The notes: generated by a model not told the origin, from the sequence alone. A DNA stretch of 64,000 nucleotides from Kineosporia babensis (GCF_021129305.1 NZ_JAJOMB010000028.1:62001-126000), one strand, 5' to 3'. Positions 50,947-59,502 are shown, numbered from the stretch's first letter. Numbers and translations are program-made.

Positions 50947-50965
50947 TTTGTAGCCTTCCTACAAA
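50947..50965. promoter_or_regulatory. 19-bp palindrome between the carboxylase and the upstream gene
   Basis: TTTGTAG and CTACAAA arms flank five bases. It begins one base from the stop of the upstream minus-strand gene and 127 bases before the carboxylase start. It is either a short terminator or a dimeric-repressor operator of the carboxylase promoter; the A/T-rich arms favour an operator. Confidence 0.45.
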
Positions 50966-50966
50966 A

Positions 50967-51521
50967 TCACTCACGGTAGAGACGGTGTAGCCGGACCGCG
51001 GTGATGCCTTCGGCCAAGGACGGGGCGATCAGCACGTCCGGCTCGGGCCGCGGGGCGAACGGCCGGCGTCGGTAGCCCAGTTGCTGCACAGCGTGATCGG
51101 CCTCGGCCTGGTCGGTGGTGTACAGATGGTCCTGCCGTTCCGGATGCCACAGCCGCAGCAGGCGGACGCTGTCCGGAGTCCGGCCGCCCGGGAGCACCCA
51201 CAGCGAGTCAAAGCGTAGTTCGTCCCGGTAGCCCAGCCGCTGGATCGAGCGCCGCACCTCGACCGGGTCGGTGGTGTACAGGTGGTCCTGGGCCTGCGGG
51301 TGGTACAGCCGGTGCAGGGGTACGGCGTGCACCCCGGCATGAAGCAACGGACGCGGGAACACGTAGATCGGTGATGTCGCCTCGGTCTCGTCCCGGTAAC
51401 CACGGACGATCGCGGTGCGTTTCTCGGCGAGGTTCGTGGTGTAGAGGTGGTCGGCTCCCGTCGAGGACAGACCACCTCTCGCCGAGGGTAGTCCGAGCAG
51501 GCTTCGGCGGGCCAGGCTCAC
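50967..51521 (-). CDS. DUF5648-like repeat protein without its own signal peptide
   Basis: A 184-residue protein with three copies of a short repeat: DHLYTTNLAEKRTAI, DHLYTTDPVEVRRSI and DHLYTTDQAEADHAV, each followed about 20 residues later by a RL(Y/W)HP or RLYRE strand. The pattern resembles DUF5648-type beta repeats of secreted proteins (family name from memory). GTG 51519-51521 overlaps the stop of the upstream gene (GTGA), which encodes a related repeat protein with a Tat-like signal. The first repeat lacks its leading strand, so this may be the displaced C-terminal half of one secreted protein. Confidence 0.65.
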   Translation of the reverse strand: MSLARRSLLGLPSARGGLSSTGADHLYTTNLAEKRTAIVRGYRDETEATSPIYVFPRPLLHAGVHAVPLHRLYHPQAQDHLYTTDPVEVRRSIQRLGYRDELRFDSLWVLPGGRTPDSVRLLRLWHPERQDHLYTTDQAEADHAVQQLGYRRRPFAPRPEPDVLIAPSLAEGITAVRLHRLYRE

Positions 51522-52048
51522 AGCGGCTGCCAGACGTCGCTGAACTGGTACGGCGCGGCCGCCTCGGTGACCTTGGCGGTGAACACGTACGGCGCCGGAT
51601 GCTCGACCTGCAGTTCGTACCCGTGCCGCATCGCCTGCTCGGCCACCGGCCGGCTGATCGTGCGCAGCTGCAGCCCCCGGCGTTCGTTCCACAACCGCAT
51701 GAGCTGGACCGAGCGGGCCGGGGCCTCGGTCGGGTCGGTCACCGGGATCACCCAGACCGGTTGCTCCTCCTCGTACCCGCTGTTCTCCAGGGCGTAGGCG
51801 GCCTCACCCGCGTGAGCGGTGTAGAACCGGCGGCCGGCCCGGTACAGCCGGTGCAGACGGATCGCGCGGTGGCCCTCGTAGTACGTGGATTCCTTGAACA
51901 CCCAGGTACGGACGGGGGCGGGCCACCTGCGCTGCGGAGGTGGGGCGGCGAGGGCACCGGTACCGCTGGTGGTGACCAGGCCGGAGGCGGCGGCGGTGAC
52001 CGTGCCCAGACGTAACGCGGTCCGCCGGGTGGGCGTGGATTTGATCAT
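51518..52048 (-). CDS. Secreted DUF5648-like repeat protein, Tat-type signal
   Basis: A 176-residue protein. Its N-terminus (STPTRRTALRLGTVTAAASG) has a twin-arginine pattern, a hydrophobic core and an AxA-like cleavage zone (GALAA). The mature part contains RLHRLYRAGRRFYTAHAGEA and LMRLWNERRGLQLRTISRPV, degenerate versions of the repeats in the overlapping downstream gene. Function unknown; related repeats occur in extracellular carbohydrate- or protein-binding proteins. The two genes overlap by four bases in different frames. Confidence 0.7.
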   Translation of the reverse strand: MIKSTPTRRTALRLGTVTAAASGLVTTSGTGALAAPPPQRRWPAPVRTWVFKESTYYEGHRAIRLHRLYRAGRRFYTAHAGEAAYALENSGYEEEQPVWVIPVTDPTEAPARSVQLMRLWNERRGLQLRTISRPVAEQAMRHGYELQVEHPAPYVFTAKVTEAAAPYQFSDVWQPL

Positions 52049-52167
52049 GGCCTTCTCGGTGCTGGATGCATGGGGAAGCTCCGCCGGGCCCGAAGATCAT
52101 TGCCCAGCAGCTGCTTCCGTCACCATCCCACCTACCCACCGGTCAGTCAGCCACCACGCCGCCCCTT

Positions 52168-52908
52168 TCACAACCGCATCTGCTGCACCTGGGCGGAGAG
52201 GCCGCCGTCGAGCACCCAGAGCTGGCCGGAGGCGTAGCGGGCCTCGTCGGAGGCCAGCCAGGTCACCAGATTGGCAACATCGTCCGGAGTGCCGTAGCGG
52301 CGCAGCGGATGGGCGTTGCGCGCAGCTTCTTCCGCCTGCTCCCGGCTCCAGCCTTTACGCCCCACGCTGTCGAAGAAGCTCTGCAGCATCGGGGTGTCGA
52401 TGAACCCGGGGCAGACCGCGTTGACCCTGATCCCCTCCGGACCGTGGTCGACCGCCATCGCCCGGGTCAGCGCGTGCACCGCCCCCTTGGTGGCGCAGTA
52501 GGCGGCCAGCCGCGGATCGGCGATGAACCCGTCGTAGGAGCCGAAATTGATCACCGAGGCCCCGGTTCCGGCCGCGACCGCCCGGCGCAGGGCCGGCAGG
52601 GCGTACTTGGACATCAGGAACGTGCCGGTTACATTCACCGCGAACGAGTGGTTCCACTCCTGAAGCGACGTCTCCTCGATCGTCTTCTCCAGTTCGATCC
52701 CGGCCGCATTGACCAGGATGTCAAGAGCGTCCAACTGCTGCGTCACCGCACGCACCTCGTCCTCCGCGGTGACGTCCAAACGCAGTGTCCCCGAAACCAG
52801 ATCGGCCGCCAGCACGGTGGCCCCTTCCCGCTCCAGCCGGGCCACCACCGCCCGGCCGATGCCCCCGCCCGCCCCCGTCACCAACGCGGTCCTACCCTCG
52901 AGCAGCAT
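52168..52908 (-). CDS. SDR-family oxidoreductase
   Basis: A 246-residue classical short-chain dehydrogenase. Cofactor loop TGAGGGIGRAV (11-21), LDILVNAAG, catalytic S-Y-K in SVINFGSYDGFIADPRLAAYCATK (Ser then YCATK) and VCPGFIDTPM. An Asp after the second strand (AADL) favours NAD+. Divergent from the Rieske/BKACE/carnitine-dehydrogenase-like operon across an 85-base gap containing two matching palindromes, so it probably belongs to the same regulon. Substrate unknown. ATG has GGAGG upstream. Confidence 0.92.
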   Translation of the reverse strand: MLLEGRTALVTGAGGGIGRAVVARLEREGATVLAADLVSGTLRLDVTAEDEVRAVTQQLDALDILVNAAGIELEKTIEETSLQEWNHSFAVNVTGTFLMSKYALPALRRAVAAGTGASVINFGSYDGFIADPRLAAYCATKGAVHALTRAMAVDHGPEGIRVNAVCPGFIDTPMLQSFFDSVGRKGWSREQAEEAARNAHPLRRYGTPDDVANLVTWLASDEARYASGQLWVLDGGLSAQVQQMRL

Positions 52909-52938
52909 CCCGGCAGCCTCCGCAGCATCGGCGTAACC

Positions 52939-52973
52939 TGAACGTTCGTCCAGACATCTTGAACGATCGTTCA
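52939..52973. promoter_or_regulatory. Twin palindromic operators in the divergent SDR/Rieske promoter region
   Basis: TGAACGATCGTTCA (52960-52973) is a perfect 14-bp palindrome. TGAACGTTCGTCCA (52939-52952) matches it at 12 of 14 positions. The sites are 21 bp apart, two helical turns. The right one ends eight bases before the -10-like TACCTT (52982-52987), itself six bases before the Rieske ATG. Symmetry and size suit a TetR-type repressor, but no regulator gene is adjacent. Confidence 0.7.
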
Positions 52974-52993
52974 GGGCAGCCTACCTTCGGGGA

Positions 52994-54187
52994 ATGACTT
53001 CCGTCACGGTCCAGGACGTCACCGACATCGCCTCGGGCTTCCACCCCGACGCCGCCCGGTCCATGTCTCTGCGCTCGGCCGCCTACACCGGGGCGCAGTG
53101 GCTGCAGGCCGACCTGACCGGCATCTTCGCCCACACCTGGCAGCTGGTCTGCCATGTCGAGAAGCTCCGAGCACCAGGCAGTTACGTGGCCGCCCAGGTG
53201 GCCGACCGACCGGTGGCCGTGGTTCGCGACCGCGAGGGTGGACTGCGGGCCTTCTACAACGTCTGCAAGCACCGGGCTCACGAGCTGCTGTTCGGATCGG
53301 GCACCACCAACAGCATCATCTGCCCGTACCACGCCTGGAACTACGACCTCACCGGGCAGCTCCGGGCGGCGCGGCGGGCCGACCGGATGGCCACCTTCGA
53401 CAAGTCGCAGATCTGCCTGGACCAGGTCCAGGTCGAGGAGTTCGGCGGGTTCGTCTACGTGAATCTGGACGGCTCCGCCCCGGCGCTGGCCGAGCAGGCC
53501 GGGGATCTGCTCGAGGAGATCCGTTACTGGGCACCCGATGTGGAGCAGCTGACCCTGGCCAAGCGGCTGCACTACGACGTGCGGACCAACTGGAAGAACG
53601 TCATCGACAACTTCCTGGAGTGCTACCACTGCCACATCGCCCACCGCGAGTTCGTCGATCTGGTCGACATGGGCACCTACGACGTGAAGACCCACGGCAT
53701 CTGGTCCAGCCACTTCGCCGAGGCGGGCAAGTCGGCCAACTCGGCGTACGACGTCTCCGGCGCCACCGTCACCCAGCACGCCGTCTGGTGGCTGTGGCCC
53801 AACACCTGCCTGCTGCGTTACCCGGGCCGGGGCAACTTCATGGTCTTCCAGGTGATCCCGGCCGGCCCCGACCGTACGCTCGAGACCTGGGACTTCTACC
53901 TGGAGACGACCGACCTGGAACCGGCCGAGGTGGAGTCGGTGAAGTACATCGACGAGGTGCTCCAGGTGCAGGACATCACCCTGGTGGAGAGCGTGCAGCG
54001 GGGCATGGGCACCCCGGCGTTCGACCAGGGCCGGATCGTCTACGACCCGGAGGGCACCGGGCTGTCCGAGCACGGTGTGCACCACTTCCACGGCCTGGTG
54101 CTGAACGCCTACCGCTCACTGGTGGGACTGCCCGAGGTGCACTACCCCGCCGCCCCGCGCCCCGCGTCCTCTGCTGTGGAGGCCTGA
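52994..54187 (+). CDS. Rieske non-heme iron oxygenase alpha subunit (betaine/carnitine-oxygenase type)
   Basis: A 397-residue oxygenase. Rieske cluster ligands: C91 and H93 (CKHRAH), C110 and H113 (CPYHAW). Mononuclear iron ligands: H212 and H217 in NFLECYHCHIAHREF, with E209 in the bridging position; a DITLVESVQRG segment supplies the likely third carboxylate. The ECYHC form is typical of quaternary-amine oxygenases such as glycine-betaine and carnitine monooxygenases. With a carnitine-dehydrogenase-like and a BKACE gene downstream, oxidation of a trimethylammonium compound is the likely role; the exact substrate is inference. No reductase gene is present. Leaderless-type start. Confidence 0.9.
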   Translation: MTSVTVQDVTDIASGFHPDAARSMSLRSAAYTGAQWLQADLTGIFAHTWQLVCHVEKLRAPGSYVAAQVADRPVAVVRDREGGLRAFYNVCKHRAHELLFGSGTTNSIICPYHAWNYDLTGQLRAARRADRMATFDKSQICLDQVQVEEFGGFVYVNLDGSAPALAEQAGDLLEEIRYWAPDVEQLTLAKRLHYDVRTNWKNVIDNFLECYHCHIAHREFVDLVDMGTYDVKTHGIWSSHFAEAGKSANSAYDVSGATVTQHAVWWLWPNTCLLRYPGRGNFMVFQVIPAGPDRTLETWDFYLETTDLEPAEVESVKYIDEVLQVQDITLVESVQRGMGTPAFDQGRIVYDPEGTGLSEHGVHHFHGLVLNAYRSLVGLPEVHYPAAPRPASSAVEA

Positions 54188-55117
54188 ATGCCCCGGCCCG
54201 TCATCATCACCTGCGCGCCCACCGGTGGTATTCACACCCCGAGCATGTCGCCGTACCTGCCCCTCACGCCTTCGGACATCGCCCAGGCGTCCATCGAAGC
54301 CGCTGAGGCGGGCGCGGCGATCATCCACCTGCATGCCCGCAATCCCGAGACCGGGCAACCCGATCCCCGCCCCGAGTTGTTCCAGGAGTTCATGCCCCGG
54401 ATCGCCCAGGCCTGCGATGCGGTGCTCAACGTCTCCACCGGTGGCGGGCTGGGCATGACCCGCGAAGAACGGCTCCGGGCGGCGGTGGCCACCTCACCGG
54501 AAATGGCCTCGCTGAATGTCGGTTCGCTGAACTTCGGCATCTTCGGCATGCTGGGCAGGCGCACGGACTGGAAGCACGAGTGGGAGCCCGCGTTCCTGGA
54601 GATGACCCGCGACTTCGTCTTCAAGAACACCTTCGCCGACCTGGAGTACGTGGTGAAGGAACTCGGGCACGGCCACGGCACCCGGTTCGAGTTCGAGTGC
54701 TACGACCTCGGGCACCTGTACAACCTGGCCTGGCTGATCGACCAGAACTGGCTTCAGCCACCGTTCTTCGTGCAGCTGGTGTTCGGGGTGCTCGGCGGCA
54801 TGGGCGCGGACCTGGACAATCTGCTGCACCTGCACTCGGTCGCGCAGAGGCTGTTCGGCGGCAGCTACGAGTTCTCGGTGCTGGCCGCGGGCCGGCACCA
54901 GATGAACTTCGCCACCCAGGCAGCCCTGCTCGGCGGAAATCTGCGAGTCGGGCTGGAGGACAGCCTGTATCTGGGTCCGGGTGAACTCAGCCCGTCGAAC
55001 GCCCATCAGGTGGCCAAGATTCGCGGCGTGATCGAAGCCCTGGGCTATCAGGTCGCCACGCCGGCCCAGGCTCGCGAGCGGCTGGGGTTGAAGGGAGCCG
55101 AAAATGTCACCTTCTGA
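54188..55117 (+). CDS. BKACE (beta-keto acid cleavage enzyme) family protein
   Basis: A 309-residue TIM-barrel protein. It opens VIITCAPTGGIHTPSMSP, and the metal-binding strand is AAIIHLHARNPETGQP. A later STGGGLGMTREER loop and GGNLRVGLEDSLYL complete the signature. BKACE enzymes cleave beta-keto acids with an acyl-CoA; one studied group converts dehydrocarnitine plus acetyl-CoA into betainyl-CoA and acetoacetate. The adjacent carnitine-dehydrogenase-like gene makes this the favoured reaction here. Starts directly after the Rieske stop. Confidence 0.92.
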   Translation: MPRPVIITCAPTGGIHTPSMSPYLPLTPSDIAQASIEAAEAGAAIIHLHARNPETGQPDPRPELFQEFMPRIAQACDAVLNVSTGGGLGMTREERLRAAVATSPEMASLNVGSLNFGIFGMLGRRTDWKHEWEPAFLEMTRDFVFKNTFADLEYVVKELGHGHGTRFEFECYDLGHLYNLAWLIDQNWLQPPFFVQLVFGVLGGMGADLDNLLHLHSVAQRLFGGSYEFSVLAAGRHQMNFATQAALLGGNLRVGLEDSLYLGPGELSPSNAHQVAKIRGVIEALGYQVATPAQARERLGLKGAENVTF

Positions 55118-56039
55118 ACGGGTCACCGCACTTGGGGCCGGCCTGATCGGGCGCAGCTGGACCGCCCTGTTCCTGGCGGCGGGCAAGACCGTCACCGTCT
55201 ACGACCCGGACATCGACGCCCAGGCCCGGGTTCATCAGACTCTGGCCGAAGCCTGGCCGGTACTGACCTCGCTCGGGCTCGCGAACGGCGCCATACCCGT
55301 CTCCAAGCTGCACTTCACCGATGATCCGATCGAGGCGGTACGACGAGCGGATTTCGTCCAGGAGAGCATCCCCGAACGGCTTGACCTGAAGCACCAGCTT
55401 TACGCCGCTGTCGAAACTTCCATTCCGGAAGGCACAATCGTCGCAACATCCGCTTCTGGCCTCACTCTGACCGAACTGCAGGCGGGCTGGAAGGATCCCG
55501 ATCCCCTGGTCCTCGGCCACCCGTTCAACCCGCCTCACCTGATCCCGCTCGTCGAGGTCATGGGCAATCTCCGCACCGCCCCCGACGCTGTGGCCCGCGC
55601 CCGGGCGTTCTACGAATCGGTCGGCAAGGTCACCATCGAAGTGCGCCGCGAGGTTCCTGGTCACGTAGCCAACCGCCTTCAGGCTGCGCTCTGGCGTGAG
55701 GCAATTCATCTGGTGAACGAAGGGGTGGCAACGGTTTCCGACATCGACAAGGCGGTCTCGGCCGGGCCGGGGGTGCGCTGGGCAGCGATGGGCCCGACCA
55801 CCTTGTTCCATCTCGGCGGGGACGACGGCGGCCTGGCCGACTTCTGCGAGCGCTACGCGGAGAGCTTCAACCGCTGGTGGGACGATCTGGGCACGCCGCA
55901 TCTGGACGGCCCCACGGTAGAGCGTTTGGTACAGGGAATTGAGGACGCTGCACTGGGCGACATTCGTGAGCTCGCCAAGCGACGGGACGAGTTGGTCGAG
56001 AAGGTAGTGCGCGCTACTGCCGTTCAGAAGTCAGGCTGA
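55104..56039 (+). CDS. 3-hydroxyacyl-CoA-dehydrogenase-type enzyme, probable L-carnitine dehydrogenase
   Basis: A 311-residue protein: Rossmann loop LGAGLIGRSWTALFLAAG, NAD+-type acidic end VTVYDPD, catalytic region VLGHPFNPPHLIPLVEVMG, and VPGHVANRLQAALWREAIHL of the C-domain. L-carnitine dehydrogenases share this fold and oxidise carnitine to 3-dehydrocarnitine. The BKACE gene upstream would use that product. Not fused to a thioesterase, unlike some homologues. Overlaps the BKACE gene by 14 bases and the convergent SDR gene by 26. Confidence 0.85.
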   Translation: MSPSERVTALGAGLIGRSWTALFLAAGKTVTVYDPDIDAQARVHQTLAEAWPVLTSLGLANGAIPVSKLHFTDDPIEAVRRADFVQESIPERLDLKHQLYAAVETSIPEGTIVATSASGLTLTELQAGWKDPDPLVLGHPFNPPHLIPLVEVMGNLRTAPDAVARARAFYESVGKVTIEVRREVPGHVANRLQAALWREAIHLVNEGVATVSDIDKAVSAGPGVRWAAMGPTTLFHLGGDDGGLADFCERYAESFNRWWDDLGTPHLDGPTVERLVQGIEDAALGDIRELAKRRDELVEKVVRATAVQKSG

Positions 56040-56808
56040 GGCTCAGGTCCCAGAGTCGTTGTTGTACCTCGGGATCGTAGGCGCTGTCGTGGGCCCGGGC
56101 CGGACGGGTGCGGTCGAAGAACTGGCCGGTGACGCCGTCCAGGTCGGGGCTGTTGATCAGGCGCAGGGTGGCTTCGAGGCCGGTCTCCAGGGTGTCCACG
56201 GCCGGGCGGCGGGCCAGCACCATCTTGGTCGGCATGTAGGTGGCCGGGTGCAGGCTGTTCACGGTGATCCGGGCCGGGTCGAGTTCCTGCGCGAGCTTCT
56301 GGCCGTAGGTGACCATGGCGAGCTTGGACTGGCCGTAGGCCCGCAGCCCGGAGTAGTCGTGCTCGATCTGGGGGTCGGCGAAATCGATCGGGGCCTGGCC
56401 CAAGGACGACACGTGCACGATCCGGGCCGGGGCGCCGGTGTCCAGCCTGGGCAGGAGGCGTTGCGTCAGGGCGAACGCCGCCAGGTAGTTGACCGCAAAC
56501 CGCAGCTCGTACCCGTCCTTGCTCAGTCTCCGGTCGTCGCCGTCCGGAGCGCCGCTACCGATGCCCGCGTTGTTCACCAGCACCGAGAGGTGATCGGTGA
56601 GCCCGGTCACCTCCTCGGCCATCCGGTGCACCTGGGCCAGGTCGGCGAAGTCGGCCTGAACCTTGTGCGCCGCCTCCAGCTTCTCGAGCCGGGCCGGATC
56701 CCGGCCGTGCAGGATCAGCGTGATGTCTGGCTGCGGGGCCAGGGCCTCGGCCAGCGCGCGGCCCAGCCCGTCGGTGGCTCCGGTGATCAGGACGACCCGG
56801 TTCGGCAT
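56014..56808 (-). CDS. SDR-family oxidoreductase (retinol-dehydrogenase/protochlorophyllide-type)
   Basis: A 264-residue short-chain dehydrogenase. TGATDGLGRALAEAL (10-24), LVNNAGIGSG, VHVSSLGQAPIDF and catalytic YGQSKLAMV; ITVNSLHPATYMPTKM follows. Probably NADP-dependent, from HGRDPAR after the second strand. It is orientated against the carnitine-type operon and overlaps it at the 3' ends, so it is probably separate. AAAGGA precedes the ATG. Confidence 0.9.
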   Translation of the reverse strand: MPNRVVLITGATDGLGRALAEALAPQPDITLILHGRDPARLEKLEAAHKVQADFADLAQVHRMAEEVTGLTDHLSVLVNNAGIGSGAPDGDDRRLSKDGYELRFAVNYLAAFALTQRLLPRLDTGAPARIVHVSSLGQAPIDFADPQIEHDYSGLRAYGQSKLAMVTYGQKLAQELDPARITVNSLHPATYMPTKMVLARRPAVDTLETGLEATLRLINSPDLDGVTGQFFDRTRPARAHDSAYDPEVQQRLWDLSLSLTSERQ

Positions 56809-56946
56809 GCGCTCATCCTTTCATCCGGCTCGTGGTGACGCTGTGCAGTCCTGCCTGCCCGTTTCTGTGCATGTTCTGCCTGGTCGGATGGGGAGGGGGT
56901 CACTCCAACGGGCGAGTTCGGGCTACCGGCGATACGTTCCGTAGCA

Positions 56947-58071
56947 ATGGTGCGGTCCACTCCCGGATCCGGCCAGAACGGGAAAGGCGTACCGGTGAGA
57001 GTTGCCCTGCTGGCCCACCTGCACCATCCGATTGCCGAGCCGTTCGCGGGCGGGATGGAGATGCACACCTCGCTGGTGGCCGACGAGCTGGTCCGGCGCG
57101 GTCACGACGTGGTGCTGTTCGCCCGCGAGGGCAGCCGCACCCTGGCCAAGCTCCAGCCGGTGCTCGGCGACGACTTCGTCTACGGCGCCCGGCGGCACTG
57201 CGACTCGCGCGACGCCACGCTGGACGAGGCGATGCGGCGGGCGCTGGCCGGGATCCAGGCTGGTGGCTTCGACGTCGTGTTCAACAACAGCCTCAACCCG
57301 CTGCCGTACACCGAGCTCGAGCACCGGCCCATGCTCACCGTGCTGCACACCCCGCCCACGCTGGAGAAGGTCAACGCGGTGATCGAGTCGCCGGACTGGC
57401 GGCCCGGCCCGCAGCATGCCTTCGTCGCTGTCTCGCAGTTCAACGCCCGTGCCTGGCGCAGCCGTCTGCCCGAGGTCAGCACCGTTCCCAACGGGATCCG
57501 GCTGGAGCACTGGCGCCGGGCCGGTAAGCCCACCGACGACCTGGCCGTCTGGTCGGCCCGGATCACCCCGGAGAAGGGCCTGCACCTGGCCATCGACGCG
57601 GCGCGCCTGGCCGGGATGCGGGTCGAGTTCGCCGGTGTGGTGGGCGATCCGACGTACTACGAGGACGAGATCAAGCCCCGTCTGGGCCCGGACGTGCTCT
57701 ACCGAGGCCACCTGAACCACCAGGATCTGGCCGCCCTGTTCGCCCGGGCCTCGGTGTTCCTGGCCACGCCGTTGTGGGACGAGCCGTTCGGGCTGTCCGC
57801 GGTCGAGGCGATGGCCTGCGGTACGCCGGTGGCCGCGCTGCCGAACGGCGCCTGCAGCGAGGTGGTGCTGCCCAAGGGTGGGGTTGTCGCCGCCAGCAGC
57901 TCGGAGATCGCGCTGGCCTGGGCGATCGAGCGGGCCCGGTGGCTGGACCGCGACCAGGTGCACCAGCACGCCCAGCGCTACAACGCGACCACGATGATGA
58001 ACCGCTACGAGGACGCGCTGCGGCATCTGGCCGAACAGCCCACTCCGGTCCTCGAACCGATCTCTGCCTGA
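56947..58071 (+). CDS. GT4-type glycosyltransferase
   Basis: A 374-residue GT-B glycosyltransferase: VALLAHLHHPIAEPFAGGMEMHT start of the acceptor domain (seen in parts), VSQFNARAW, PNGIRLEHW, WSARITPEKGLHLAIDAA, and the donor-site E-x7-E motif DEPFGLSAVEAMACGTPVAAL. It transfers a sugar from a nucleotide donor to an unknown acceptor. ATG 56947 has TACGTT eight bases upstream (leaderless type); GTG 56995 with AAAGG upstream would remove 16 non-conserved residues. First of three adjacent glycosyltransferase genes. Confidence 0.9.
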   Translation: MVRSTPGSGQNGKGVPVRVALLAHLHHPIAEPFAGGMEMHTSLVADELVRRGHDVVLFAREGSRTLAKLQPVLGDDFVYGARRHCDSRDATLDEAMRRALAGIQAGGFDVVFNNSLNPLPYTELEHRPMLTVLHTPPTLEKVNAVIESPDWRPGPQHAFVAVSQFNARAWRSRLPEVSTVPNGIRLEHWRRAGKPTDDLAVWSARITPEKGLHLAIDAARLAGMRVEFAGVVGDPTYYEDEIKPRLGPDVLYRGHLNHQDLAALFARASVFLATPLWDEPFGLSAVEAMACGTPVAALPNGACSEVVLPKGGVVAASSSEIALAWAIERARWLDRDQVHQHAQRYNATTMMNRYEDALRHLAEQPTPVLEPISA

Positions 58072-58080
58072 GCGTTTTTC

Positions 58081-59502
58081 ATGCAGCCCATCCTCTACTA
58101 CGTGCATCATCAGGGCACTGGACACTGGCGTCGGGCCCTGGCGGTGGCCGCTGAACTCGATCGCCCGGTCGTCTTTCTCTCTTCGGTGGCGCCGCCGGAC
58201 GCACTTCCTCCATCGGGCACGTATGTTGCTCTGCCCCTGGATATTCCGGCCGACCCCGAGAACCACGACGCCCATGGCCATCTGCATTGGGCGCCGGTGC
58301 ACCAGGCCGGTCTGCTGGCCCGCCACCGGTTCATCCTGGAAGCGGCCGAGCGCTACCAACCGGCCCTGGCCGTCGTGGACGTCTCGGTGGAGGTGACGGT
58401 TCTCCTGCGGACCAGCGGTGTTCCCGTTGTCTCGGTGCGACTTCCGGGCCAGCGTGATGACTGCGCCCATGCTCTCGGCTTCGGCCTGTCCGATCAGATC
58501 GTGACGCCGGTGCCGTCGGCGTGGGGCCTGCACGCCGGACTGCCCCGGACCCAGGCAGTCGGTCTGGTCACCCGAGCGCGGCCGGTTCCGCTTCAGGGCA
58601 ACAACAATGGACGTCCGCGAGCAGTCATCATCATCGGCACCGGTGGATCACGCATAGACGCCCGCACGTGTGCCGAGATCGCCGCCGATCTCCCCGAGCA
58701 CGACGTCACCGTGGCCGGTCTCAGTCCGGCGAAACTGTCGGTGCTGCCGGATAATCTGTACTTCGAAGGTCGGGTCAAAGACGCCGCGCCCTTCATCCGG
58801 AGTGCTTCCGTAGTCATCGGCAACACCGGTCTGGGAACCGTCGGCGAAGTGCTCGCGGCCGGAAAGCCCTTCGTCGCCCTGCCCGAGCCTCGGGCCTTCG
58901 GCGAGCAGGAGGTGACCGCCCGGGCGCTCGAAGAAACAGGAGCGGCGGCCGTGCTCTGGGACCTGCCACACCCAGCCGTTGGCGATGAGCCGGGCGCTGG
59001 AGCTGGGGGCCGCACCGTGACCGGTCTGTGTGCTGGAACAGGTCGACGCACCGTGGTGAACCGGCACCCCGACGGCGATGACTGCGTTAGAGATGAACTT
59101 CGCGCCGAAACAGATGGCCACGCGGCAACGGAACTGCGTACTGGCATGGACCGGCACGCCGGTACAAATGGCCACGACGGGCGGGATCAGCACGTTGGAC
59201 CCGCTCGTCTCGCGGAGGCACCTCCGTACGCCAGCGCTGCGCAGTTCGCGGGCGAGGCAGTGGATTCGGCACCTGCCAGGCCCAGCACTTGGGCCGAAGC
59301 CGTGCAGCACGCCATGCTTTTGCGCAGCGACCACTACCCGGCTCGCGGTATCACCGACGGCGCAGTCCGTTTCGCCCAGATCATCGAGGCGCAGGCCAGC
59401 CTGCACTCGACGTCCCGCGGCACGCTTCTGCCCCGACCGGCCGACGAAGCTCAGCTAGCTCCCTCGCCCCGCTCCGCTGACGAGCCACAGCTGGCCCGAT
59501 GA
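58081..59502 (+). CDS. GT-B glycosyltransferase (MurG/GT28-like) with a long insertion
   Basis: A 473-residue protein opening ILYYVHHQGTGHWRRALAVA, the GHxxR-type N-terminus of GT28-like enzymes, with IIIGTGGSRID and VVIGNTGLGTVGEVLAAGKPFVALPEP (in parts) at the donor site. From about 301 to 401 a Gly/Arg/Asp/His-rich segment unlike its surroundings is inserted between DLPHP and STWAEAVQHAM, where relatives continue directly. A disordered tail follows. Nine bases after the GT4 gene and ATGA-overlapping the GT2 gene. Confidence 0.82.
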   Translation: MQPILYYVHHQGTGHWRRALAVAAELDRPVVFLSSVAPPDALPPSGTYVALPLDIPADPENHDAHGHLHWAPVHQAGLLARHRFILEAAERYQPALAVVDVSVEVTVLLRTSGVPVVSVRLPGQRDDCAHALGFGLSDQIVTPVPSAWGLHAGLPRTQAVGLVTRARPVPLQGNNNGRPRAVIIIGTGGSRIDARTCAEIAADLPEHDVTVAGLSPAKLSVLPDNLYFEGRVKDAAPFIRSASVVIGNTGLGTVGEVLAAGKPFVALPEPRAFGEQEVTARALEETGAAAVLWDLPHPAVGDEPGAGAGGRTVTGLCAGTGRRTVVNRHPDGDDCVRDELRAETDGHAATELRTGMDRHAGTNGHDGRDQHVGPARLAEAPPYASAAQFAGEAVDSAPARPSTWAEAVQHAMLLRSDHYPARGITDGAVRFAQIIEAQASLHSTSRGTLLPRPADEAQLAPSPRSADEPQLAR

